A DNA stretch of 40,058 nucleotides from an uncultured Myxococcales bacterium (lineage in GTDB: Bacteria; Myxococcota_A; Bradymonadia; UBA7976; UBA1532): NCBI GenBank assembly GCA_903847385.1, contig CAINDO010000097.1:1-40058 (forward strand). Direction: 5' to 3'. The notes beneath the pieces are model-generated. The model was not told the DNA's origin. It searched no databases and was given only the letters and a program-made list of their open reading frames with translations. A program made the translations under genes and the position numbers. Below, piece after piece: positions 25,294 through 34,609 of this stretch (positions within the stretch are counted from its first letter, which is position 1; every line of letters begins with the position of its first letter).

Positions 25294-26820
25294 ATGAGCA
25301 CCTGCCCTCACTGCCACGCCGAGGTCCCCAGCGACGCGCTCTGTTGCGTCCACTGCGGCCGCACCCTGGTCACGGACACGATCCAGGACCGAAGCACGCA
25401 GGAGCGGCTGCGCGAGATGCTCGAGGCCAAGGGCCTGCTGGTGGGCCCCGTGCCCTCGCCCGCGCCGTTGCTGGGCCCGACGCTGGTCGAGGGCGCCATC
25501 CCGCCCGGCGCCATCATCAACGCCAACGGCGGCATGGCGCAGATTCTCCCCCTCCGCACGGACCAGGAGCAGGAGCTCTTCTCCCTGCCGTTCGAGGAGA
25601 CCATGTCGCCGGCGCCGGCGATCGAGATCCCGCCGCCCACCCCCACGCCGCAGCCCTCGGTCCTGCCGCCGGAGACGCCGATCCCCGTGTCCGTGGCCAG
25701 CGGACACCCGGACCGCATGCCGCAGGCCGGCGATCACGTCGAGCAGTACGAGATCAAGGCCGAGATCGGTCGGGGCGGCATGGGGCGCGTCTACCTGGCC
25801 AACCACGTCCTGACGGGCCAGGAAGTGGCCCTGAAGATGCTCCTGCCGCAGTTCTCCAACGAGCCGCGGCTGCGCGCGCGTTTCCTCAACGAGGCCAAGG
25901 TGCTCGCGCGCCTGGAGCACCCCAACCTGGTGCCGCTGCTGGGGTTCTTCGAGCAGGGCAACCGGGCGTTCATCGTGATGCCCTACATCCGCGGCATCAC
26001 GCTGGAGCGCATGCTGCGCCGCCAGGGGCGCCTTTCGCTGGAGATCATCGCCAGCCTCTTCGATCAGCTCTGCGCGGCCATCGAGCACGTGCATCGGCAC
26101 GACTTCCTCCATCGCGATCTCAAGCCCTCGAACGTGATCGTGCGGGGGGATGGCCGCGTGATGGTCACGGACTTCGGCATCGCGCGGGTCATCGGCGCCG
26201 AGAAGATGACGCTGCCGGGCATGGTCGTGGGCACGGCCGAGTACCTGGCGCCGGAGCAGGCCTGCGGCGCCTCGCGGGACGACAAACGCAGCGACGTCTA
26301 CTCCCTGGGCGTGCTGCTGTACGAGATGGTCACCGGGCAGGTGCCGTTCCATCACCCGAACGCCGGCGAGGTCCTGCAGCGGCAGGTCTCCGCGCCGCCG
26401 CCGCCGCCGCGCACCATCGTGCCGGACCTCACGCCCGAGCTCGAGTCCGTGATGCTGCGCGCCCTGGCCAAGGACCCGGACAAGCGCTTCCAGACGCCCC
26501 AGGAGTTCGCCAACGTGCTGCGGACGACCCTGTGGCCCAAGCCCTCGACGCAGCTCGTCGCCGAGCGTGAGCTCGCCGCGCAGGCCCCCCCGGCGCCGGG
26601 ACGCGCCGGCTCGGGCGGCAGCCTGCCGCGCGTGAAGTCGCTCGGCGCGGGCACCGCCGCGCAGCCCACGCCCGCGCCCTCGGGGGTCGGTGAGGCGCCC
26701 GCGCCCGAGACCGCGCCGAAGCGCCCCTCCGCGGGGGAGGCGCTGCGCTGGGTCGCCATCGTCGTGGGGCTCGCCGGGCTCGGCGCGGCCATCGGCGCCC
26801 TGCTGCGTCTGCGCACCTGA
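25294..26820 (+). CDS. Hanks-type Ser/Thr protein kinase with N-terminal zinc ribbon
   Basis: The 508-residue kinase begins with a CPHC...CVHC zinc ribbon (Cys 4, 7, 18, 21) and a Pro-rich linker to about residue 145. The kinase domain (about 152-415) is complete: GRGGMGRVY glycine loop, Lys 181 in VALKML, HRDLKPSN with catalytic Asp 275, DFG at 293-295, an APE-type motif (LAPEQ) and SDVYSLG. A Pro/Ala-rich stretch follows, then one hydrophobic helix at the very C-terminus (about 485-505) with no extracytoplasmic domain, so it is probably tail-anchored in the inner membrane with the kinase in the cytoplasm. Targets are unknown; the divergent DUF3857 operon is a candidate by proximity only. 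The ATG at 25294 is chosen because it begins the zinc ribbon. Confidence 0.92.
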   Translation: MSTCPHCHAEVPSDALCCVHCGRTLVTDTIQDRSTQERLREMLEAKGLLVGPVPSPAPLLGPTLVEGAIPPGAIINANGGMAQILPLRTDQEQELFSLPFEETMSPAPAIEIPPPTPTPQPSVLPPETPIPVSVASGHPDRMPQAGDHVEQYEIKAEIGRGGMGRVYLANHVLTGQEVALKMLLPQFSNEPRLRARFLNEAKVLARLEHPNLVPLLGFFEQGNRAFIVMPYIRGITLERMLRRQGRLSLEIIASLFDQLCAAIEHVHRHDFLHRDLKPSNVIVRGDGRVMVTDFGIARVIGAEKMTLPGMVVGTAEYLAPEQACGASRDDKRSDVYSLGVLLYEMVTGQVPFHHPNAGEVLQRQVSAPPPPPRTIVPDLTPELESVMLRALAKDPDKRFQTPQEFANVLRTTLWPKPSTQLVAERELAAQAPPAPGRAGSGGSLPRVKSLGAGTAAQPTPAPSGVGEAPAPETAPKRPSAGEALRWVAIVVGLAGLGAAIGALLRLRT

Positions 26821-26850
26821 CGCCCGCTCCGACCGCGCGGCGTGGTGCAC

Positions 26851-26894
26851 GGTGTCCGGAATCTGGACGCCCCCCCGTATCATTTCTGGACACC
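26851..26894 (+). promoter_or_regulatory. Inverted and direct repeats around a TATCAT -10 element
   Basis: GGTGTCC (26851-26857) and GGACACC (26888-26894) form a perfect 7-bp inverted repeat. TCTGGAC occurs twice in direct orientation (26862-26868 and 26886-26892). Between them TATCAT (26878-26883) could be the -10 element of the gene starting at 26909. The arrangement resembles an operator overlapping a promoter; alternatively it is the end of the kinase transcript. Confidence 0.35.
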
Positions 26895-26908
26895 CTGGAA
26901 CACGTGTG

Positions 26909-27517
26909 ATGCGCAAGTCTTTGATTTCATTGGGGCTGTCGTCGGCATTCGCCTTGCTCTCTCCCTCGGTCGTCCGCGCGGAAGAACCTCCCCCGCCGGC
27001 GACCTTTCCCCATGAGAGACACGGCGAAAACACTCTGGTTCTCGATTTCGCGGGCGCGGGCTTCTGGGTCACCGAGCGCGCGCCCCTCAGCCGGTTCGCG
27101 CCCGTTCACGCCGGGCTCACGTACGGGCACCGCATCGACATGGCCCGCGTCGGCAGCCGCCTGGGCCTCTTGATGAACCCGCTCGATGCCGATGCGCCCG
27201 TGCTCTTCGTGATGGGCGACCTGGTCAGCATCGAGCGCGTGTTCCGTGAAGCGACGCGCTTTCGCCCCTACTGGCGCGTGGCGCTCGGGTTCGTGCTGGA
27301 CCTGCGCGGCCCCAAACGCGACCTGGGGGACGAGGGTTTCTTCAATGACGACAACGGCGCGGCCGGCGGACTCTCGCTGGGCCACGGCTGGGGATTCGAC
27401 GCCTTCCTGACCGACCGCCTGTTCCTGCGGGCGGAGATCGACGGGCGAGTCCACGGCGGGGCCGGGCGCGTCGGCGTGCTCTTCGGAGCCCACACCGGGC
27501 TCGGATGGGTTTTGTGA
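26909..27517 (+). CDS. Small secreted, outer-membrane-type protein
   Basis: The 202-residue product has a Sec signal (about residues 1-24, ending VVRAE). The mature part alternates aromatic/hydrophobic and polar residues in short stretches (NTLVLDFAGAGFWV, YWRVALGFVLDLRG, LFLRAEIDGRVHGG) and ends in an aromatic-aliphatic WVL. This suggests a small outer-membrane beta-barrel, but no family is recognised. Its stop is one base before the ATG of radA, so the two genes are surely cotranscribed, an odd pairing of an envelope protein with a DNA repair enzyme. No function can be assigned. Confidence 0.75.
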   Translation: MRKSLISLGLSSAFALLSPSVVRAEEPPPPATFPHERHGENTLVLDFAGAGFWVTERAPLSRFAPVHAGLTYGHRIDMARVGSRLGLLMNPLDADAPVLFVMGDLVSIERVFREATRFRPYWRVALGFVLDLRGPKRDLGDEGFFNDDNGAAGGLSLGHGWGFDAFLTDRLFLRAEIDGRVHGGAGRVGVLFGAHTGLGWVL

Positions 27518-27518
27518 A

Positions 27519-28895
27519 ATGAGCAAAGCGAAAGCGGTCGCGTTCGCGTGCCAGCGATGCGGCAACCGGACCCCCAAGTGGCTGGGGCGCTGCAGCGCCT
27601 GCGGCGAGTGGGGCACCGTCGTCGAAGAGGTCGACCTGCCCACGGGGCCTGGGGGCGGCCGGTCCGGCTTCGGCTCCCTCGCCTCGACGAAACCCCAACG
27701 GCTCGCCGAGGTCGGGGGCGAACACCTGCAGCGCCGCGAGACCGGCATCGCCGAGCTCGACCGCGTGCTGGGCGGCGGCCTGGTGCCCGGCTCGCTCATC
27801 CTGGTGGGCGGCGACCCGGGCATCGGCAAGTCCACGCTCATGCTCCAGGCCGGGGAGCGGCTCGCCCAGGCCGGGCTGCGCGTGCTGTACGTCACCGGCG
27901 AGGAGAGCCCCGAGCAGACCCGCCTGCGCTTCGACCGCCTCGGCGCCAAGGCACACGATCTGTGGCTGGTGGCCGAGACCTCCATCGAGCGCATCGAGGC
28001 CCACGTGAACGAGCTCGACCCGGCCGTGCTGGTGGTCGACTCCGTGCAGACGCTCTTCACCGAGGCGCTGAGCTCGGCGCCGGGGAGCGTCGGGCAGCTT
28101 CGGGAGGTCACCGCGCGGCTCCTCGGGCTCGCCAAGGGGCGGCACATGGCCACCTGGCTGGTGGGCCACGTCACGAAGGACGGCGCCATCGCCGGGCCCC
28201 GCGTGCTGGAGCACATGGTCGACACGGTGCTGTATCTCGAGGGTGAGCGGGGCCACGCGTTCCGCATCCTGCGCGCGGTGAAGAACCGCTTCGGCTCGAC
28301 CAACGAGATCGGCGCGTTCGAGATGCGCGGCACCGGGCTCGACGAGGTCCGCAACCCCTCGGCGCTGTTCCTCGCCGAGCGCGTGACGGGGGCCGCGGGC
28401 AGCGTCGTGGCGGCGAGCTACGAGGGCACGCGGCCCGTGCTGGTCGAGGTCCAGGCGCTCGTCTCGCCCTCGCACCTGGGCACGCCGCGGCGCACCTCGA
28501 TCGGCGCCGACTCGGCCCGGCTGGCGCTGCTGCTGGCCGTGCTGGAGAAGAAGGCCGGCCTGTTCTTCTCGGGGAACGACGTCTTCGTCAACGTCGCGGG
28601 CGGCCTGCGGCTGGACGAGCCCGCGGTGGACCTGGCGATCGTCGCGGCGCTGGCCAGCAGCCACCGCGATCTGGCCCCGGACGGCGGGACCATCGTCTTC
28701 GGCGAGGTCGGCCTGGCCGGCGAGATCCGCGGGGTGGTCGGGGCGGACGCGCGGGTGGCCGAGGCGCGGCAGCTCGGCTTCGCCCGGGCCATCGTGCCGG
28801 CCCGCAATCTGGACCGGCTGGGCGATCAGCAGGGCATCGAAATCGTCGCCGTGTCGACCGTCCGTGAGGCCCTGGATCGCATGGGATTTGTGTGA
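27519..28895 (+). CDS. radA: DNA repair protein RadA (Sms)
   Basis: The 458-residue cytoplasmic ATPase drives branch migration in homologous recombination alongside RecA. All diagnostic parts are present: the N-terminal C4 zinc finger (Cys 11, 14, 25, 28), Walker A GGDPGIGKST (residues 97-106), Walker B LVVDSVQ, the RadA-specific KNRFG motif (255-259), and a C-terminal Lon-protease-like domain (about 300-458) that normally lacks protease activity. The length is typical of the family. It begins one base after the stop of the small envelope gene, so translational coupling is likely. Confidence 0.97.
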   Translation: MSKAKAVAFACQRCGNRTPKWLGRCSACGEWGTVVEEVDLPTGPGGGRSGFGSLASTKPQRLAEVGGEHLQRRETGIAELDRVLGGGLVPGSLILVGGDPGIGKSTLMLQAGERLAQAGLRVLYVTGEESPEQTRLRFDRLGAKAHDLWLVAETSIERIEAHVNELDPAVLVVDSVQTLFTEALSSAPGSVGQLREVTARLLGLAKGRHMATWLVGHVTKDGAIAGPRVLEHMVDTVLYLEGERGHAFRILRAVKNRFGSTNEIGAFEMRGTGLDEVRNPSALFLAERVTGAAGSVVAASYEGTRPVLVEVQALVSPSHLGTPRRTSIGADSARLALLLAVLEKKAGLFFSGNDVFVNVAGGLRLDEPAVDLAIVAALASSHRDLAPDGGTIVFGEVGLAGEIRGVVGADARVAEARQLGFARAIVPARNLDRLGDQQGIEIVAVSTVREALDRMGFV

Positions 28896-28974
28896 CGGTG
28901 TAGCGAATCTGCGCGCCTGTCGTGTTTTGTGGCGCCATGTAGGTTTTTGTATTCCACTTTGCTTTCGCTATCGT

Positions 28975-28980
28975 TAGGCT
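28975..28980 (+). promoter_or_regulatory. TAGGCT -10 element upstream of the transglycosylase gene
   Basis: TAGGCT lies in a locally AT-rich stretch (about 28920-28980) of the 127-base gap after radA. It is 42 bases before the ATG at 29023, and GAGGTG serves as ribosome site, so this transcript would have a leader. The same hexamer precedes the genes at 13889 and 33868. Confidence 0.45.
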
Positions 28981-29022
28981 CCGTCACGTCGATCCTCAGC
29001 AGCGAAGATCCGAGGTGAGCCG

Positions 29023-31470
29023 ATGTCTCCATCCGAGTCGAATGCCCAGTCCGTTGCTTGGCGCCGCATGTGTCGTCCCCTTGTGTGCGCCGCGCTCCTC
29101 GCGCTGACGGCCCTCCCGGCCCACGCGCAGGACGCACCGGCGCCGGCCGGACCCGCGGCGCCCGTCGAGATCCCGACGCCGGCGGCCGTCGAGGCCGCGG
29201 CGCCCGCCGAGACCCCGACACCGGCGCCCGTGGCCACCCCCGCGGGTCCCGCCCCGGCGGTCACGGTCGAGTCGACGCTGCCCGGTCCGCTCGTCGCGGC
29301 GCTGCCCGAGCTGCGGCCGGCCTTCGACGCCCTGGCCGCGGGCAAGCTGCCCCGCGCCCGGGAGCTCTTCGACCAGTGGATCGCCACCCACGGGGCCGCG
29401 CCCCAGGTCGGCGCCGTGCGGTTCCTTCGGGCGCGGTGCGACGCCCGCCTGGGCAACCTGAGCGCGGCGGACGCCGGGTACCGTGAGGCCGAGGCCGCCC
29501 TGCCCGAGCTCGCCGACTGGCTGAAGGCCGAGCGCGCGCGCCTGGCCCTGCGGGACGGTCGCTTCGAGCAGGCGGACGCGCTCGTCGAGGCCCTGTCCAC
29601 GAGCAACCGCGAGTTCTTCGGCCTGGTGATCGAGCGCGCGCAGCGCCAACTGCGCGGCGGTCGTCTCATGGACGCGCTGACCACCCTGGGCCGCCTCACG
29701 CCGTCGCTGAGCTTCGCCGGCGAGCGCGCGCTGGTGTCCCGACTGCTGGCGGACGCCCGCCTGGCCCTGACGGGCGATCGCGCCGCCTGGTACGCCCGCG
29801 TGGCGGACATCTGGCGCAGCTGGCCGAAGACGGACACCGGCCGGGATCTCGAGCCCCTGCTGATCGGGGCGGTGGCCGACACGAGCGTTGCCGAGCCCCC
29901 CCTCACGCTGGACGAGCTCGTCGACATCGCCCTCCGACGGTCGCTGAACGGCGGGCCGAAGGCCGCCGAGTCCGTGACGAAGGCGCTGCAGAGCCGCTAC
30001 GCGCGGCGCATCACCGGCCTGAGCGTCCTGCTCGACGGGCAGGCCACGGTGAAGAAGCGCGCTGCGGCCGTGCGCCAGGCCATCGCGGCCGTGCTGCCCT
30101 CCGTGACCGAGGCCGCCATTCGCGACGGTCTTTGGGACGTCGAGGCGCGCAGCCTCCGCCAGAACGAACGCTACGACGACGCGCTCCTGGTCTACGAGCG
30201 CATCGGCCGTGAGGGCGGCGCCTCCGTCCGTCGGGCGGCGGCGCTCCTCGAAGGCGGTCGCATGGCGCGCCGCATGGGCCGCGTGACGCCCGCCCGCTGG
30301 TCGTTCGACCGCTTCCTCGCCCGGCACCGGGAGTTCCCCGAGGCCCGCGCCGAGGCGCTGTGGAACCTGGGCTGGTTCGCCTGGCGCGACGGCCTGCTCG
30401 ACGAGGCCGACCACTTCTTCCGGCTGATCACCATCGAGACGCCGGAGACGACGGACTCCTCGAACCGGACCTACGCCGAGCGCGCGACCTACTGGCGGGC
30501 CCGCGTGCTGCACCGCCGCGACCGCGTCGACGAGGCGCGGACCCTCTGGGCGGAGATCGAAAAGCGCTACCCGCTGTCCTACTACGCCAACCTCTCGGCC
30601 GCCTGGCGCCGCCGCACGGGGGATGCCACCGACACCCTGCCGCGCCCGGCGAAGGACGAGCCGAAGACGCCGCCCACCGTCGCGTCGTTCAAGGCCGTCG
30701 AGCCGGCCGCCGTGCCCGCGCTGACGCTCGTGCGGCTCGGCCTGCCGGACGAGGCGCGTCAGCTGCTGCGCCACGCGCACCGCCAGGAGCGCCTCGGCAT
30801 CACCGGCGTGCAGTTGCTCTCGGCGCTGTATCGCGCGGATGGCAACGAGTCCCTGGCCCACTGGGTGGTGCAGGGCGGCGACCCGCTCACGGCGCCGCCG
30901 GTGCAGGATGCCCGCGGCCGCTGGCTGTCGGCGTTCCCCCGGCCCTTCGGCGACATCGTGGAGAAAGAAGCCAAGGAGCACGCCATCGACCCGCTCATCA
31001 TCTGGTCGATCATGCGGCAGGAGAGCGGCTTCCGCTCCGAGGCCCGCAGCTCGGCCAAGGCCCACGGCCTGATGCAGGTGCTGCTGCCCACGGCGCGCCA
31101 CGTGGCCAAGGCGATGCTCGGCGAGAAGCCGCCGTCACTGGCCAAGGTCTACACACCCGGCGCGAACGTACACTACGGCGCCGCCTACCTGCGGCACCTG
31201 CTCGACCGCTACAAGGGCAACCCGGCGCTCGCCTTCGCCGGCTACAACGCCGGCCCCGGCGCCGTGGACAAGTGGCTCAAGCGCTTCGGGCCCATCGCCT
31301 GCGACGAGTTCGTCGAGGAGATCCCCTACGCCGAGGCGCAGGGGTACGCCCGCAAGGTCATCCGCAGCTACGCCGCGTACACGTACCTGTACGGCGCGGA
31401 CGACAGCCCGTTCCTCGAGCTCCCGTTGAAGCTGCCGACGCGCGGCAGCGCGGTCGCCCTGCGCGACTGA
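29023..31470 (+). CDS. Soluble lytic murein transglycosylase (SLT family), 815 aa
   Basis: The 815-residue exported enzyme is predicted to cleave the MurNAc-GlcNAc bond of peptidoglycan, releasing 1,6-anhydro products. The signal peptide ends near LPAHAQ (about residue 36). A Pro/Ala-rich linker follows, then a long alpha-helical superhelix of TPR-like repeats (about 85-620), as in Slt70. The catalytic SLT domain (about 640-790) carries the Glu in MRQESGFR (Glu 667), AHGLMQVLLPTA, YLRHLLDRY and AGYNAGPGAV. It is larger than E. coli Slt70 because of the linker. An internal ATG at 29068 would also leave a signal peptide, but 29023 has the GAGGTG ribosome site. The end is eight bases from the convergent glpK stop. 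Confidence 0.93.
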   Translation: MSPSESNAQSVAWRRMCRPLVCAALLALTALPAHAQDAPAPAGPAAPVEIPTPAAVEAAAPAETPTPAPVATPAGPAPAVTVESTLPGPLVAALPELRPAFDALAAGKLPRARELFDQWIATHGAAPQVGAVRFLRARCDARLGNLSAADAGYREAEAALPELADWLKAERARLALRDGRFEQADALVEALSTSNREFFGLVIERAQRQLRGGRLMDALTTLGRLTPSLSFAGERALVSRLLADARLALTGDRAAWYARVADIWRSWPKTDTGRDLEPLLIGAVADTSVAEPPLTLDELVDIALRRSLNGGPKAAESVTKALQSRYARRITGLSVLLDGQATVKKRAAAVRQAIAAVLPSVTEAAIRDGLWDVEARSLRQNERYDDALLVYERIGREGGASVRRAAALLEGGRMARRMGRVTPARWSFDRFLARHREFPEARAEALWNLGWFAWRDGLLDEADHFFRLITIETPETTDSSNRTYAERATYWRARVLHRRDRVDEARTLWAEIEKRYPLSYYANLSAAWRRRTGDATDTLPRPAKDEPKTPPTVASFKAVEPAAVPALTLVRLGLPDEARQLLRHAHRQERLGITGVQLLSALYRADGNESLAHWVVQGGDPLTAPPVQDARGRWLSAFPRPFGDIVEKEAKEHAIDPLIIWSIMRQESGFRSEARSSAKAHGLMQVLLPTARHVAKAMLGEKPPSLAKVYTPGANVHYGAAYLRHLLDRYKGNPALAFAGYNAGPGAVDKWLKRFGPIACDEFVEEIPYAEAQGYARKVIRSYAAYTYLYGADDSPFLELPLKLPTRGSAVALRD

Positions 31471-31478
31471 CCCGCCGG

Positions 31479-32953
<1,475 letters not shown>

Positions 32954-32957
<4 letters not shown>

Positions 32958-33778
32958 GCCTGTGTCTCCCGTGAGCAGGGGGCGGGGGCGGGCGCGGCCC
33001 GCAGCGAATCGATGAACTCCACGGTGTCGTGCACCACGCTCTCGCTCTCCACGTCCAGCGGCAGGATGTGCCAGCTGCGCGGGTACACGACGAGGCGCTT
33101 GATCGGCATGCGCAGCGCGGCCATCAGGCGCCGGGCGTTGTCCACGGGGGCGACGTGGTCGTTGCGGCCGTGCAGCACGAGCGTGGGCGTCCGCAGGCGT
33201 CCCAGGCACTCCCGGGCGGCCCGCTGCGCGTCCACCAGGCTGGCGGCGGCGACCAGGGGCACGCGGTCGTAGCTGGGCATCGCGGCGGCGACGCCGGCAT
33301 CGGACACATCCGGGCCGTCCGACTTCTCCATCAGCGGCAGGGCGTCCATGAAGGGCAGGCGACGGACGACGCGCAGCACCATCTGCGTGCGCAGGTCGAG
33401 CGTGAGCGGCGTGCCCATCAGCACCAGGCCGGCGCAGCGTGCGCCGCGGTCGTGGGCCAGCACCAGGGCCAGCAAGGCGCCCATGGAGAGACCCACGACG
33501 TAGACCCGCTCGTGGGTGGCGGCGAGCCGGTCGAAGGCCTGCCGGGCCGAGGCGAGCCAGTCGGTCCAGCGGGTATGGGCGAGACACTCCGGGCGGCTGC
33601 CGTGGCCGAGCAGTCGCGGCGCCACCACGTGCACACCCTGCGCCGCCAGCGCCTCGACGATGGGTCGCATCTCGTACGGCGTGCTCGTGAGGCCGTGCAG
33701 GCAGAGCACGGCGTCGCGCCCTTCGGCGGGAAACTCCAGCGTGGCGCCGGCGTCCATCGGGGGGGCTGTGGCGTGCAT
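32954..33778 (-). CDS. Alpha/beta hydrolase, probable monoacylglycerol lipase/carboxylesterase (Est30 type)
   Basis: The 274-residue hydrolase shows the oxyanion region [13 protein letters not shown], then [10 protein letters not shown], the nucleophile elbow GLSMGA (Ser 98), an acid in HGRNDHVAP (Asp 207) and a His in RSWHILPLD (His 237), which completes the triad. These match the bacterial monoacylglycerol lipase/Est30 group, where the last motif is typically 'S.Hv..lD'. There is no signal peptide, so it is cytoplasmic. The stop overlaps the glpK start, and since monoacylglycerol hydrolysis yields glycerol, the pairing gives a functional reason for the call. The start at 33778 has no ribosome site, but a GCTACT -10-like element (reverse strand, 33788-33793) lies nine bases upstream, suggesting a leaderless mRNA. 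Confidence 0.8.
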
Positions 33779-33853
33779 CGGCCCGCAAGTAGCACAGCGC
33801 GGCGGTGGGCGAAACTGGATCAGGCCGCGCTTTCGGTTCCCGCGCCGCGGGGG

Positions 33854-33859
33854 TAGGCT
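33854..33859 (+). promoter_or_regulatory. TAGGCT -10 element, leaderless start of the lipoprotein gene
   Basis: TAGGCT lies eight bases before the ATG at 33868 and no Shine-Dalgarno sequence is present, the same arrangement as before apbE. TTTCGG at 33831-33836 is at -35 spacing (17 bases) but matches the consensus poorly. Confidence 0.5.
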
Positions 33860-33867
33860 CTCCGCCC

Positions 33868-34599
33868 ATGGAAACGCGCTCGAATCGTTCTGCCGGGCTC
33901 GCCGGCGCAAAGTCGATGGTGCCGCTGCTCGCGCTCGTGGTCGCTGTCGTGGCGGCCTGTTCGCCCTCGGGACCGGCGCCCTCGACGCCGACGCCGGCCT
34001 CCGGGCCCCCCGCGTCCGCCGCGGCGTCCCTCGCGAGCGCGCCGACGGAGCCGAACCAGCCGGCCACACCCAGCAGCGCGGCGTTGATCGGCGTGTCGGG
34101 GCCGGCCAGCGTGCCCATCGTGGCCGTGCTGCCCACGGAGCCGCCCCCCGCCGGCGCGAGCGTGCCCTCGGCGGCGCCCCTGCCGCCGGGGTACCACGCG
34201 CTCTCCGGCACCAACCTGGCCCTGGCCATGCCCGGCAAGGTCAGCGTGGACCGCATGGACTTCGGCGGCCCCGGATTCCTGGTGCGCGGCGAGGAGGGCT
34301 GCGAGGTCGTGGTCCGGCCGGTGGACCCCGGCCTGCCGCGCACGCTCGACGAGGTCCGCTTCCGCATCCAGAACGACGCGATCCGCTGGCGCAAGTTCGA
34401 GCGCATCGAGGGCTCGCCTCAGGGCTGGGTCATCGAGTACGAGACGGACGGGCTCACGGATCCCAAGAAGGCGGCCTACGGCGTCAACGTCCGCAAGAAC
34501 GTGGACGGCGACGAGGTGGCCTGCAGCCGCATCCTCGAGACGCAGGCCGCCGCGAAGTGCGCCCTGGCCGCCTGCCAGTCCCTCCGCCACCTGCCGTGA
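33868..34599 (+). CDS. Lipoprotein with Pro/Ala-rich linker, unknown function
   Basis: The 243-residue protein has a lipobox in VVAVVAAC (Cys 31). A low-complexity Pro/Ala/Ser/Thr linker runs to about residue 110, then a compact domain of about 130 residues. That domain contains [31 protein letters not shown] and a C-terminal Cys pair (KCALAAC), possibly a disulfide. I do not recognise the domain. It lies 10 bases before a membrane kinase gene and is likely cotranscribed with it, so it may be a periplasmic partner or sensor. The in-frame ATG at 33868 is chosen because it follows the TAGGCT element and opens the lipoprotein signal. Confidence 0.75.
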   Translation: METRSNRSAGLAGAKSMVPLLALVVAVVAACSPSGPAPSTPTPASGPPASAAASLASAPTEPNQPATPSSAALIGVSGPASVPIVAVLPTEPPPAGASVPSAAPLPPGYHALSGTNLALAMPGKVSVDRMDFGGPGFLVRGEEGCEVVVRPVDPGLPRTLDEVRFRIQNDAIRWRKFERIEGSPQGWVIEYETDGLTDPKKAAYGVNVRKNVDGDEVACSRILETQAAAKCALAACQSLRHLP

Positions 34600-34609
34600 C
34601 CCCCCTCGC

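Noticed and set aside
21804-26570. 1588-residue open frame running through the DUF3857 gene and into the kinase
   Set aside because: It is antisense to one real gene and out of frame with another; composition shifts at the gene border as expected for a shadow.
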